Origin: Gammaproteobacteria bacterium | Lineage (GTDB): Bacteria; Pseudomonadota; Gammaproteobacteria; Arenicellales; JAANXG01 | Direction of reading: 5' to 3' | Length of the DNA stretch: 64,000 bases | Assembly (NCBI GenBank): GCA_024638505.1 | Contig: JAHEKE010000005.1 | Coordinates: forward strand, 29,810 to 93,809 | In this document: positions 21,432-30,079 of the stretch, in pieces | Layout of the letters: each line of letters opens with the position of its first letter | Numbering within the stretch: position 1 is the first letter of the stretch | The notes under the pieces: model-generated | The model's database searches: none | What the model was told of the DNA's origin: nothing | The model's input: only the letters and a program-made list of their open reading frames with translations | Position numbers and translations under genes: made by a program

Positions 21432-23009
21432 ATGTCTAAACCCCAACGTCATGTAGAACTGCTCGATGTTACCTTGCGTGACGGTGAACAAACGCGAGGA
21501 GTCTCCTTCTCCCAGTCGGAAAAAGTCAGCATTGCTAAAGCGCTGCTGGCATCGCTGCGCGTGGATCGAATTGAGGTGGCCTCAGCCGGCATATCGGAAG
21601 GCGAGCAAGAGGCGTTGTGTAAAATTACTGACTGGGCTGAGCAGTCGGGCTATTTGCGCCAGGTTGAAGTACTCGGCTTTGTTGATCACAAACGGAGCGT
21701 AGATTGGATTGTCGCTGCCGGCGGTCGCGTACTGAATTTGCTTACCAAAGGCAGTGAAAACCATTGCCAACAGCAGCTGCGAAAAAATCTACATGAGCAC
21801 CTGAGCGATATCAAACGCACCGTCGATTATGCCCAAGGGTGTGGATTGTCGGTCAACGTTTATCTAGAAGACTGGTCCAACGGTTACCGAGACAATCCAG
21901 ATTATGTATATCGAATGTTATCTGGTCTACAGGGACTGGGTGTCGATCATTTTATGCTACCGGATACACTGGGCGTGATGACACCGGATGAGGTGTTCTC
22001 CAGTCTGTCCGACATGACCAACCGGTTCACTGAATATCGTTTCGATTTCCATCCACACAATGACTACGGTTTGGCTACGGCTAACGTTATGTCGGCGGTT
22101 AAGGCTGGAATATCGTCAGTGCATTGCACAATTAACTGTCTGGGCGAACGCGCAGGTAATGTCTCGCTGGCGGAGGTTGCTGTTGTGCTGAAGGATAAGA
22201 TGGGCGTAAAACTCTCCATCGACGAAACCAAGATCTATGCACTAAGCCAGATGGTAGAGAACTTCTCAGCCAAGCAGGTAGCGGATAATGCCCCAATTAT
22301 TGGTGCTGATGTTTTTACCCAGACCAGCGGCATACACGCTGACGGAGATAGCAAAGGAGGGCTCTATCAAACCGCGCTCAATCCTAATCGATTTGATCGC
22401 AAACGCAGCTATGCGCTGGGAAAAATGAGCGGCAAGGCGTCACTGCAGAAGAATCTGGAGGAACTGGGAATAAGCCTGTCTGAGGAAGATAGGGCAAAAG
22501 TGCTCGAGCGCATTGTAGAACTCGGAGATTCGAAGTCCACCATCACGATTGAGGATCTTCCTTTCGTTATTGCCGATATACTGGAAAGCAAAGATTACTC
22601 GCATATTGAGCTGTTGAACTGCTCAATAACCAGCGGTCTGGAGCTTGAATCGACGGTAAGTATCAGGGTGAAAATACAGGATGAAATCTACAAAGCATCG
22701 GGGTCTGGTAACGGGGGGTTTGACGCTTTTATCGTAGCCATAAAAAGAGTGCTGAATGAGGCAGGCATAAGATTTGAGTTTCCCGAGCTTATCGACTACC
22801 AGATTCGCATCCCCAAGACCGGCCACAGCAGCGCGCTTACCGAGTGTTTTATTACCTGGCGCGACGGTAATCAGACGAGTAAAACGCGAGGAGTCAGTGC
22901 GAATCAGGTGTTTGCCGGAATCAGCGCGACGCTGCACATGCTGAATATGAAGCTGCACCAGAGGACGATCGGTTTTATCTCAGGTCGAACAGCGGGCGGT
23001 ATAACGTAA
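21432..23009 (+). CDS. 2-isopropylmalate/citramalate synthase-like enzyme with regulatory domain
   Basis: A 525-residue DRE-TIM metallolyase. The catalytic barrel has LDVTLRDGEQTRG (residues 11-23) and metal-binding FHPHNDYGLA near 206; DVFTQTSGIHADGD is the linker motif. From about residue 400 a LeuA-type allosteric dimerisation domain follows (SGSGNGGFDAF). It condenses acetyl-CoA with a 2-oxoacid; the N-terminal form is closer to a divergent LeuA/citramalate group than to E. coli LeuA, so the 2-oxoacid (2-oxoisovalerate or pyruvate) is uncertain. The gene stands alone: no leuBCD neighbours. A possible -10 (TACACT) lies at 21420-21425. Confidence 0.85.
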   Translation: MSKPQRHVELLDVTLRDGEQTRGVSFSQSEKVSIAKALLASLRVDRIEVASAGISEGEQEALCKITDWAEQSGYLRQVEVLGFVDHKRSVDWIVAAGGRVLNLLTKGSENHCQQQLRKNLHEHLSDIKRTVDYAQGCGLSVNVYLEDWSNGYRDNPDYVYRMLSGLQGLGVDHFMLPDTLGVMTPDEVFSSLSDMTNRFTEYRFDFHPHNDYGLATANVMSAVKAGISSVHCTINCLGERAGNVSLAEVAVVLKDKMGVKLSIDETKIYALSQMVENFSAKQVADNAPIIGADVFTQTSGIHADGDSKGGLYQTALNPNRFDRKRSYALGKMSGKASLQKNLEELGISLSEEDRAKVLERIVELGDSKSTITIEDLPFVIADILESKDYSHIELLNCSITSGLELESTVSIRVKIQDEIYKASGSGNGGFDAFIVAIKRVLNEAGIRFEFPELIDYQIRIPKTGHSSALTECFITWRDGNQTSKTRGVSANQVFAGISATLHMLNMKLHQRTIGFISGRTAGGIT

Positions 23010-23016
23010 ACCTAGC

Positions 23017-23808
23017 CTAGCCCAGGAACTCGACCAGAAGATCTAAAACCTGATTGGGCTTTTCCGCCATCAGCATGTGACCGCACGCTGGCAACACCTT
23101 CGTCTGCACGTTAGGTATCACTTTTTCCAACTCCCGTGCCCTGCGTACCGGGGTCATGATGTCTAACTGACCCAGGATCATCAGAGTTGGGCACTGTATT
23201 TTAGCGCCGCTCTCGAGGCCGTGCTGATACTGATGGCATGCATTTAAACCGGCGTACAGTACGCCTGGTTTGGATCGAGCTAACAGCCGGATGGACATAG
23301 TGCTCATCCACATTCCCGGCGCCTGATTACCGCCCATCTGTCCCCAACTGCTGTGTCCCCACAGGTTGATCATATCGAATGCGTCAAACCTATTTTCTTT
23401 GGCAGCATTCAACAGCGGCTCGGTCACCGACATAGGCACTGCTGTGCCAATAAGCACCAGCCTGTAAACCCGATTTGGATGCCTAGCCGCTGCTTCCAGC
23501 GTGACCAGTGATCCCATGCTATGTCCGACGAGGTTGGCCTGCGTGATGTGCAGAACGTCCAAAACATCGACAATCCAGTCTGCCATATCGCTGATGCACT
23601 TAAGAGGTTCACCATGGGAGCGTCCGTGGCCGGGTAAATCCACCGCCAATACGTTTCTTTCATGATGGGCAAAATACCGGCTCTGCAGGTGCCAAACGGT
23701 ATGATCAAGCCCGTTGCCGTGGACAAAGACGATAGTGGGCTGATTCGGCACGAACTCTTTAGCGCCGGTATAAATGTATGTTTGCTGTTTGTTAACTTCT
23801 ATTATCAT
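23017..23808 (-). CDS. Alpha/beta hydrolase
   Basis: A 263-residue alpha/beta-fold hydrolase. The oxyanion segment FVHGNGLDHTVW is at 28-39, nucleophile S97 sits in GHSMGS, and the triad is completed by D216 (LGQLDIMTP) and H244 (CGHML). The cap region is ordinary. It is an esterase or related carboxylic-ester hydrolase of unknown substrate. Its start is 30 bp after the second O-acetylhomoserine sulfhydrylase, so both probably share a transcript, though a homoserine acetyltransferase role is unlikely because the length and motifs differ from MetX. Confidence 0.9.
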   Translation of the reverse strand: MIIEVNKQQTYIYTGAKEFVPNQPTIVFVHGNGLDHTVWHLQSRYFAHHERNVLAVDLPGHGRSHGEPLKCISDMADWIVDVLDVLHITQANLVGHSMGSLVTLEAAARHPNRVYRLVLIGTAVPMSVTEPLLNAAKENRFDAFDMINLWGHSSWGQMGGNQAPGMWMSTMSIRLLARSKPGVLYAGLNACHQYQHGLESGAKIQCPTLMILGQLDIMTPVRRARELEKVIPNVQTKVLPACGHMLMAEKPNQVLDLLVEFLG

Positions 23809-23838
23809 CGCTGTTCGCCCTGGTTGCTGGTCATGGCT

Positions 23839-25134
23839 CTACAGCTTTTGCGACGCATGTAAAGCGCGGTCCAAATCAGCAGTCAAATCGTCCGGATCTT
23901 CCAGGCCTACCGACAGGCGTATGGTGCCTTCCTTGATGCCCGCCGCCTCCAGCGCACTCGCGTCCATCCGATGGTGTGTCGTACTGGCTGGGTGAATGAC
24001 CAGAGATTTGGCGTCTCCGACATTGGCCAGATGGGAAAAAACGCTGAGCCGCTCAATAAAACGCCGGCCCGCCTGCCGTCCACCCTTGACCACGAAACTG
24101 AAAACTGCGCCACACCCCTTGGGTAAAAGCCGCTTTGCCAGCTCATGATCGGGATGGCTGCTAAGTTCCGGATAGGTGACCTCTGCCACCGCCTCGTGTT
24201 GGTCCAGATAGTTAACCAGTTTACGCGTGTTTTCTATGTGTCTTTGCATACGCAGTGGCAGCGTTTCCAGCCCCTGCAGAATGTAGAACGCCGTGGTTGC
24301 GCTCATGCAGGCACCGAAGTCTCTCGCGCCTTCTTTTCTGGCACGCATGATGAAAGCTGCCGGGCCGTGCTCCTCAGTAAAGACCAAATTATGGAAACCA
24401 GCGTAGGGCTTGGTCAGGGTTGGGAATTTACCCGACTGGTCCCAATCGAACTTACCCCCATCCACCAGCAGTCCGCCGATGGCAACACCGTGACCGCCGA
24501 TGAACTTCGTGGCGGAGTGAAAAATCAGATCTGCTCCGAAATCGAAGGGTTTGAATAGATAAGGCGTGGTGAAGGTGGAGTCGATGAGCAGGGGGATACC
24601 AGCGCTATGGGCGACGTCAGCGATGACCGGTACGTTCAGAATGTCAAGGCCCGGATTGCCCAGAACCTCGCCGAACAACAATCTCGTGTTCGGTTGAATG
24701 GCTTGGGCAAACGCATCGGCATCGCGTGGGTCGACAAACGTGGTCTCGATGCCGAAGCGCGGAAGCGTGTAGCTGAGCAGATTGTGTGACCCGCCGTACA
24801 GCGAACGGGACGAAACGATATGGTCACCGGCGCCAAGGATAGTGACGATAGCGAGGTGCATGGCAGCCTGCCCGCTGGCCGTGGCAATAGCACCCACGCC
24901 GTCTTCGAGGGCGCAGATGCGTTCTTCCAGGACAGCGTTTGTCGGATTGGTAATGCGGGAATAAACGTGGCCGGGGCGTTCGGTATTGAATATTGATGCC
25001 GCCTGCTCTGTGCTTTTGAACACGTAGGAAGTGGTTTGATATATTGGAACCGCGCGTGCGCCATGCGTCTCATCCGGCCTTTGTCCGGCGTGCAGTGTTA
25101 ACGTATCAAATCCTGGATATTTTGGTCCGGCCAT
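23839..25134 (-). CDS. O-acetylhomoserine sulfhydrylase (second copy)
   Basis: A 431-residue PLP enzyme homologous over its full length to the copy at 18276-19565. It has [31 protein letters not shown] at the N-terminus, PLP lysine K210 in [11 protein letters not shown], and [19 protein letters not shown] near the end. The paralogues differ at many positions, so this is an old duplication or separate acquisition, not a recent tandem copy. The neighbouring hydrolase suggests a slightly different role, such as using another sulfur nucleophile; that is speculation. Confidence 0.9.
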   Translation of the reverse strand: MAGPKYPGFDTLTLHAGQRPDETHGARAVPIYQTTSYVFKSTEQAASIFNTERPGHVYSRITNPTNAVLEERICALEDGVGAIATASGQAAMHLAIVTILGAGDHIVSSRSLYGGSHNLLSYTLPRFGIETTFVDPRDADAFAQAIQPNTRLLFGEVLGNPGLDILNVPVIADVAHSAGIPLLIDSTFTTPYLFKPFDFGADLIFHSATKFIGGHGVAIGGLLVDGGKFDWDQSGKFPTLTKPYAGFHNLVFTEEHGPAAFIMRARKEGARDFGACMSATTAFYILQGLETLPLRMQRHIENTRKLVNYLDQHEAVAEVTYPELSSHPDHELAKRLLPKGCGAVFSFVVKGGRQAGRRFIERLSVFSHLANVGDAKSLVIHPASTTHHRMDASALEAAGIKEGTIRLSVGLEDPDDLTADLDRALHASQKL

Positions 25135-25234
25135 GAGTTCGCTTACCCCAAGGTTGTATTGTAGGACGGCAAAAATATGCTGCTTGCGTAAAACTTACGT
25201 GCCGAGAAACAGCAGTACTTCATTCGCCATTGGC

Positions 25235-26881
25235 TTACATATTCGGATAATTAGGTCCGTCACCGCCCCGGGGCGTGACCCAGATAATGTTCTGCGTTGG
25301 ATCCTTGATGTCGCAAGTTTTACAGTGCACACAATTCTGCGCATTGATCTGTAAAACAGGGTTTGAATTTTCGTCCTCGATAATTTCGTACACGCCCGCT
25401 GGGCAATAACGCTGTTCCGGCGCCTCGTACAATTTGAGGTTCACCGTGATCGGCACGCTTTTGTCCTTCAGCGTTAAATGACACGGCTGATTTTCTTCAT
25501 GATTGGTGTTGGAGACGAACACCGACGATGATCGATCAAAAGTAATCTTGCCGTCTGGAGCGGGGTATTCGATTTTCCTGCAATCTGCGACTGGTTTTAA
25601 CGTCTCATGATCAGCGTGAGCATGTTTGATTGTCCAAGGCGCGTTTCCCCTGAGCAAGGTCTGATCCAGGCCAGTATATAGCGTGCCGCCCCACAACCCC
25701 CACTTGAAGGCAGGCCGGACGTTTCTTGCTTTCTTGAGTTCTTCATATACCCAGCTGTTATTGAACGCATCTGTGTACGCAGACAATTCATCGCCGCCCG
25801 CGCTCGAGTTCTGCAGCGCATTGAAAGCGGCTTCAGCGGCAAGCATGCCGGATTTCATCGCCGTATGGGTACCTTTTATTTTAGGCATATTCAAGGTCCC
25901 CGCTTCGCATCCGACCAGAACGCCGCCGGGAAAGGTTAACTTTGGCAGGCTTTGTAGTCCGCCCTCGTTCAGCGCACGGGCACCGTAAGCAATACGGCGG
26001 CCGCCTTCAAATATTGGGCGGATCTGCGGATGGATTTTAAATCGTTGAAACTCATTAAACGGGCTCAGCCAAGGATTCTCGTAATCCAGACCGACAACGA
26101 AGCCGACGGCGACCTGATTGTCTTCTAAGTGGTACAGAAAAGAACCACCGTAGGTATGCCGGTCCAGGGGCCAGCCCGCAGTGTGCAGTGCCAGACCCTG
26201 CTCATGTTTGGACGGATCGATCTCCCACAGCTCTTTGATGCCAATACCGTAAGTTTGCGGTTGGGCGCCGTCTCTCAGATTAAAGCGCTCGATAATCTGC
26301 TTGCCGAGGGATCCGCGACAACCCTCAGCAAGAAAGGTGTACTTGGCGTACAGCTCGATGCCGGGTTCAAAAGCGTCAGTTTGCTTGCCTTCTTTATCCA
26401 CTCCCATATCACCGGTAGCAACGCCTTTGACCGCACCCTGTTCATCGAACAAAACCTCTGCCGCGGTAAAACCAGGGAATATTTCGACCCCTAAAGTTTC
26501 CGCCTGTTCCGCCAGCCAGCGGCACAGGTTGCCAAGACTGATTATGTAATTACCCGCGTTGTGCATAGCAGGCGGCAGCAGAAAGACTGGCAGCGAGGTT
26601 GATCCCTTCTCTCGCAGAAACATGAATTGCTCACGGGTGACCGCTGTATTAAGCGGCGCGCCCTTGTCTTTCCAGTCCGGAATCAGTTCATGCAGAGCCC
26701 GCGGCTCCAACACCGCGCCTGACAGTATATGGGCCCCGACTTCTGAACCCTTTTCGATTACGCATACACTGATTTCATGCTGATGCTGCTGCGTCAGCTG
26801 CTTCAAGCGGATCGCCGCCGCCAGACCAGAGGGCCCGGCGCCCACGATAACCACATCATACTCCATGGATTCGCGTTCCAT
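25235..26881 (-). CDS. Electron transfer flavoprotein-ubiquinone oxidoreductase
   Basis: A 548-residue membrane-associated flavoprotein that passes electrons from ETF to ubiquinone. The FAD loop [10 protein letters not shown] is at 13-22; a [12 protein letters not shown] block follows. The C-terminal [4Fe-4S] cluster ligands are C493 and C517, C520, C523 (in [13 protein letters not shown]). The length matches ETF-QO. Either ATG 26881 or the in-frame ATG five codons later may be used. Together with etfBA and the acyl-CoA dehydrogenase in this window it completes an acyl-CoA-to-quinone electron route. Confidence 0.96.
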   Translation of the reverse strand: MERESMEYDVVIVGAGPSGLAAAIRLKQLTQQHQHEISVCVIEKGSEVGAHILSGAVLEPRALHELIPDWKDKGAPLNTAVTREQFMFLREKGSTSLPVFLLPPAMHNAGNYIISLGNLCRWLAEQAETLGVEIFPGFTAAEVLFDEQGAVKGVATGDMGVDKEGKQTDAFEPGIELYAKYTFLAEGCRGSLGKQIIERFNLRDGAQPQTYGIGIKELWEIDPSKHEQGLALHTAGWPLDRHTYGGSFLYHLEDNQVAVGFVVGLDYENPWLSPFNEFQRFKIHPQIRPIFEGGRRIAYGARALNEGGLQSLPKLTFPGGVLVGCEAGTLNMPKIKGTHTAMKSGMLAAEAAFNALQNSSAGGDELSAYTDAFNNSWVYEELKKARNVRPAFKWGLWGGTLYTGLDQTLLRGNAPWTIKHAHADHETLKPVADCRKIEYPAPDGKITFDRSSSVFVSNTNHEENQPCHLTLKDKSVPITVNLKLYEAPEQRYCPAGVYEIIEDENSNPVLQINAQNCVHCKTCDIKDPTQNIIWVTPRGGDGPNYPNM

Positions 26882-27057
26882 AGATTGCCCCGTATCGTTG
26901 ATTGCCAGTTGTGAATTATATCTTGTCCGTCCTTCAGCGCAGCTTGTGCAGGCGACACGGGACGGTTCGAAATCGCAACCGCGGCAGTGTTGCCAGCAGC
27001 GGCATGCGGCCCCGTTGGTTGAAGAGGTCGAATCGATACTGTATTTTACGCCGCGGA

Positions 27058-27492
27058 ATGGGGCCAGAAGAAATCAAGCAAAAGGCTAGTGGAACCTTGG
27101 CTGACCACTTGGATTTGGAGTGGAGATACGTCCGCCCCGGCACGGCGAGCGGCCATTTTCTTGTTAAACCTTTTCACCTGGCACCGAACGGATATCTGCA
27201 CGCCGCCAGCATCATAGCGCTGGCTGACACGTGCTGCGGTTTTGGCTGCATGGCAAGTTTACCCGAAGGTGCCAAGAGCTTTGCCACAATCGAACTGAAG
27301 TCTAATTTTCTTTCTACCGCTAAAGATGGGTGTGTGTCCTGCGTCGCAAACCTTGCTCATGGCGGCCGAACAACCCAGGTTTGGGATGCAACAGTAAACA
27401 GCGAACAGGACAAAACGGTTGCCCTGTTCCGCTGTACGCAATTTCTTTTATATGCAACACAGCAAGCTGACGGAAAGGGGCTATCTAAATGA
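27058..27492 (+). CDS. PaaI-type hotdog thioesterase
   Basis: A 144-residue hotdog protein, starting at ATG 27058; an open frame extends upstream to 26902 but that stretch is Arg-rich and unlike the family, so I reject it as coding. [34 protein letters not shown] is the PaaI active-site helix region and [17 protein letters not shown] the following strand. It likely hydrolyses a CoA thioester. The stop overlaps the next start (ATGA at 27489), pairing it with the SDR dehydrogenase. Confidence 0.85.
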   Translation: MGPEEIKQKASGTLADHLDLEWRYVRPGTASGHFLVKPFHLAPNGYLHAASIIALADTCCGFGCMASLPEGAKSFATIELKSNFLSTAKDGCVSCVANLAHGGRTTQVWDATVNSEQDKTVALFRCTQFLLYATQQADGKGLSK

Positions 27493-28253
27493 ATGTATCG
27501 GGTCACGCCGCCATCGTAACCGGAGGGGCTTCTGGCATGGGAGCCGAAACAGCGCGTGCGCTGACAGCAGCCGGCGCCAGCGTCACGGTCATGGATGTAC
27601 AGCAAGAAAAACTGCTGCAAATCGCAGGACAGATTGGCTGCCTGGCTGTCACTTGTGATGTCACCAGCTCAGCCAGTGCCGAGACTGCAGTGGCGCAGGC
27701 AAAGGACGCTCATGGTGCGGCCAGGGTGCTGGTCAACTGTGCCGGTGTCGCCCCGGCGAAGCGGATAGTTGGGCGGAATGGACCAATGCCGCTGGAGGAC
27801 TTTAAGCGGGTAATCGACATAAACCTGGTTGGCACGTTTAACTTGATGCGGCTGGTGGCGGCCGATTTGTATGCGGAACCGGCGCTGGACGAGACTGGAG
27901 AGCGAGGGGTGATCGTCAACACCGCATCCGTCGCAGCCTACGAGGGTCAGATCGGTCAGGCTGCTTACAGTGCATCAAAGGGAGGCATTGTCGCGCTTAC
28001 GATACAGGCGGCCCGGGACCTCTCTGCAAAAGGTATTCGCGTAGTTACCATTGCACCGGGCTTTATTGCCACACCTATGTTGTTGGGCATGCCGGAGGAG
28101 GTGCAGCAAAGTCTGGCACAGCAAGCACCCTTTCCCCAGCGCTTCGGCCGCCCGGACGAGTACAGCAAACTTGTGCTGCATATTATTGATAATCAGATGA
28201 TCAATGGTGAAGTCATTCGCCTTGATGGCGCCGCTCGCATGCAGGCACGGTAG
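27489..28253 (+). CDS. Short-chain dehydrogenase (3-hydroxyacyl-CoA dehydrogenase type 2-like)
   Basis: A 254-residue SDR. The NAD loop is GGASGMG (12-18), followed by VMDVQQEK with an Asp typical of NAD preference; the active-site Tyr-Lys lies in AAYSASKGG, with Ser in NTASVAAYEG. The insert ERGVIVNTASVAAYEGQIGQ and the GRPDEYSKLVLHI block resemble HSD17B10-type 3-hydroxyacyl-CoA dehydrogenases. It would oxidise a 3-hydroxyacyl-CoA; coupling to a thioesterase gene fits acyl-CoA metabolism. Confidence 0.88.
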   Translation: MNVSGHAAIVTGGASGMGAETARALTAAGASVTVMDVQQEKLLQIAGQIGCLAVTCDVTSSASAETAVAQAKDAHGAARVLVNCAGVAPAKRIVGRNGPMPLEDFKRVIDINLVGTFNLMRLVAADLYAEPALDETGERGVIVNTASVAAYEGQIGQAAYSASKGGIVALTIQAARDLSAKGIRVVTIAPGFIATPMLLGMPEEVQQSLAQQAPFPQRFGRPDEYSKLVLHIIDNQMINGEVIRLDGAARMQAR

Positions 28254-28380
28254 CAGCGCTGGCAGCTTGCAGCCGCTATTGCGGGGCAAACCGTCGCCAG
28301 AAAAGAGATTAGCTGCGGGTCTAATTATCGGGAGCTATCTGCTGCAAGGCGATTTGGCTCATCGCGCCGGCTGGTAACAT

Positions 28381-28959
28381 TTAATTTTCCGCCCTCGGAG
28401 TGGGCGTTTCAGAATCACGCGTTTCTAATTCCGGCCACAATCTTTTCACCACTTCACTGCCCCTGGCATACGCATGGCAACTCCCCACCAGGCTGTGATT
28501 TTTTGCCGCATTGCCGTTTGCCCGTTTCGATCTGATAGGAATGATAGTCTGGAAAGCGGTTGTAGCCATTGGCCCGAGCAGTTCTCGCAGGTGGGTGCAG
28601 CCCAGAGAGCCGCCCACCAGCTTGTTAATTGCGGTGTGAAACCCCGATCCGATCTTGACGTTTTTTATTTTAGAGAAATTGGGAACGGCACCGGGGCAGA
28701 TTTTAAATGGCCCGTACTCGGTTGAAGCTTCCGTGTTTTGGATGACTAGATCGTCATCGACGGTAATCCTCAGCCACATTTCATGCACAGGCTCACCGGC
28801 CTTTACCGCTCCCCTGTCCATGTTGGAAAAATCGTAGGTTTTAGTGTCGACCAGATGGCCTTCTATATCCCATAGATTATCATCGCGGCGGTACCCATAG
28901 CATTCGACTTTACGTTTGTGAATCAGCTCTCGCTTGATGTTGTTTGCAGATAAAGGCAT
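28381..28959 (-). CDS. DUF2889 domain protein
   Basis: About 192 residues from the ATG at 28959 (an upstream in-frame start at 29004 exists, but the family begins near RELIHKRKVECYGYRRDD). Diagnostic DUF2889 blocks are LWDIEGHLVDTKTYDF, GEPVHEMWLRITVDDDL, GSLGCTHLRELL and MATTAFQTI. The function is unknown; family members often lie near acyl-CoA or aromatic degradation genes, as here. It diverges from zapG. Confidence 0.85.
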   Translation of the reverse strand: MPLSANNIKRELIHKRKVECYGYRRDDNLWDIEGHLVDTKTYDFSNMDRGAVKAGEPVHEMWLRITVDDDLVIQNTEASTEYGPFKICPGAVPNFSKIKNVKIGSGFHTAINKLVGGSLGCTHLRELLGPMATTAFQTIIPIRSKRANGNAAKNHSLVGSCHAYARGSEVVKRLWPELETRDSETPTPRAEN

Positions 28960-29052
28960 AAGGCTTAAGACTGTCGATTTACGTTGGCGAATAGTATACA
29001 TCAACCCGGGTTATATCACTTGCTGTGCGCAGACTTCTATCAATGACGCTGG

Positions 29053-29071
29053 CGCTAATCTATAATTAGCG
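29053..29071. promoter_or_regulatory. Inverted repeat overlapping a TATAAT box upstream of zapG
   Basis: Arms CGCTAAT and ATTAGCG (7 bp, perfect) flank a 5-nt centre. TATAAT (29061-29066) sits within it, 32 bp before the GTG start at 29099. It may be a repressor site over the -10 element. The -35 region is poor, so the promoter itself is not certain. Confidence 0.4.
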
Positions 29072-29098
29072 ACTACCTAAAAGCACCTGGAGCTTCTC

Positions 29099-29848
29099 GT
29101 GGAATCTGTCAATTCATTCTGGATGGTTGTCGCTATCGTCTTTGGAATCGGTGCCATCGTCGGTGCCGTGGTTCATCGACTGTTCAATGTTTCGGGCAAG
29201 AAAACAGCCAAGCTGCAGCAGCGGCTGGAACAGGTTGAGGATGAGTTAAAGACCTACAAAGAGAGCGTGAACCGTCATTTTAGCAAGACCTCAGAGCTGG
29301 TAAGCGAGCTGACGCAAGATTATGTCAAAGTTTACAAACATTTGGTTGAGGGGGCGAAGGAGCTGGGCGACCCCAGCGAATTTACCAATGTTCTTGAGCA
29401 ACAGCAGGGCAAGATGCTGATTTCTTTTGCTGACGAAGTCGTGCCGCCAGCGGAAGATAAGGAGCAGGGGGTTGACACTGACGCCGCACCCATTACGGCA
29501 AAAAAGCAGGGAACCGAACAGCCTGCAGCGACAAAAGACGAGGAGAGCGACCAGGCTACCACCCCCGCGTCACAGGCACATCTGTCGGAGAGCATGAAAA
29601 AAGTTGCTGAGAAAATGAAGGGTGCCGAGTCATCTGCGCAGGCAAAGGATGTGCCGACGGCGCCAGGGTCAAGTGTGAAAGAAGGCGCGGTGGAGGCGGG
29701 GAATGCCGCGCGCTCCTCCGACGGGGGGACTGATAAAGCGGCGGCAAAAAATCAGCACAAAACCGAGCCCCGGCTGCAGAGCAAAACTGGACAGAAGGTC
29801 GACAGCGCGGCAGAGGTTCGGCCCGAGCAGCGCAGCGGTAAACAGTAA
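29099..29848 (+). CDS. zapG: YhcB/ZapG family (DUF1043) inner-membrane protein with long C-terminal tail
   Basis: A 249-residue protein starting at GTG 29099 behind a CTGGAG site. Residues 7-27 form one membrane helix; residues 35-65 are predicted coiled coil; SVNRHFSKTSELVSELTQDYVKVYKHLVEGA is the conserved DUF1043 core. E. coli YhcB is about 130 residues and works in division and envelope growth. Here residues from about 115 on form a 130-residue tail rich in Glu, Lys, Ala, Gln, Ser and Thr, probably disordered, ending in a basic stretch. DUF1043 is a gammaproteobacterial marker. Confidence 0.88.
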   Translation: MESVNSFWMVVAIVFGIGAIVGAVVHRLFNVSGKKTAKLQQRLEQVEDELKTYKESVNRHFSKTSELVSELTQDYVKVYKHLVEGAKELGDPSEFTNVLEQQQGKMLISFADEVVPPAEDKEQGVDTDAAPITAKKQGTEQPAATKDEESDQATTPASQAHLSESMKKVAEKMKGAESSAQAKDVPTAPGSSVKEGAVEAGNAARSSDGGTDKAAAKNQHKTEPRLQSKTGQKVDSAAEVRPEQRSGKQ

Positions 29849-29859
29849 GCGGTTTCAAT

Positions 29860-29906
29860 CCGCCGTTTAAGTTTAGGCTTGATGAAAGCCTACGCGTAAA
29901 CGGCGG
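29860..29906. other. Long two-part stem-loop between convergent genes
   Basis: Outer stem CCGCCGTTTA/TAAACGGCGG (10 bp, perfect), a 4x4 internal loop, then an inner stem TAGGCTT/AAGCCTA (7 bp) closing on a 5-nt loop. It begins 11 bp after the zapG stop and lies before the convergent acyl-CoA synthetase gene end at 30080. No T-run follows on either strand, so it is not a textbook terminator, but its position suggests 3'-end processing or termination. The rest of the 231-bp spacer (to 30079) shows nothing recognisable. Confidence 0.6.
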
Positions 29907-30079
29907 CTCAGATTGATCCGGCTGTGCGTTCGAAGTAAAGGCTTGGTATCGACGCGGAATATTTCATCCGCCATAACGAATCTGATCTTATGGTGCATCA
30001 AATTAACCGCTTTGCGCCTTTGACATCGCATCGGATCTCCTTTTACCCCTGTTAGCCTCTTGTTTAAATATAGGCCTGA

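Noticed and set aside
25135..25234. SAM or cobalamin riboswitch before the second sulfhydrylase gene
   Set aside because: The leader is only about 100 bp and I saw no conserved stem pattern of SAM-I or similar classes.
26902..27057. N-terminal extension of the thioesterase gene at 27058
   Set aside because: This stretch is Arg- and Ser-rich and unlike PaaI proteins; the ATG at 27058 gives the normal family start.
29860..29906. Integron attC site
   Set aside because: The hairpin is long, but the terminal boxes are not in the RYYYAAC...GTTRRRY arrangement, and no integrase is seen.
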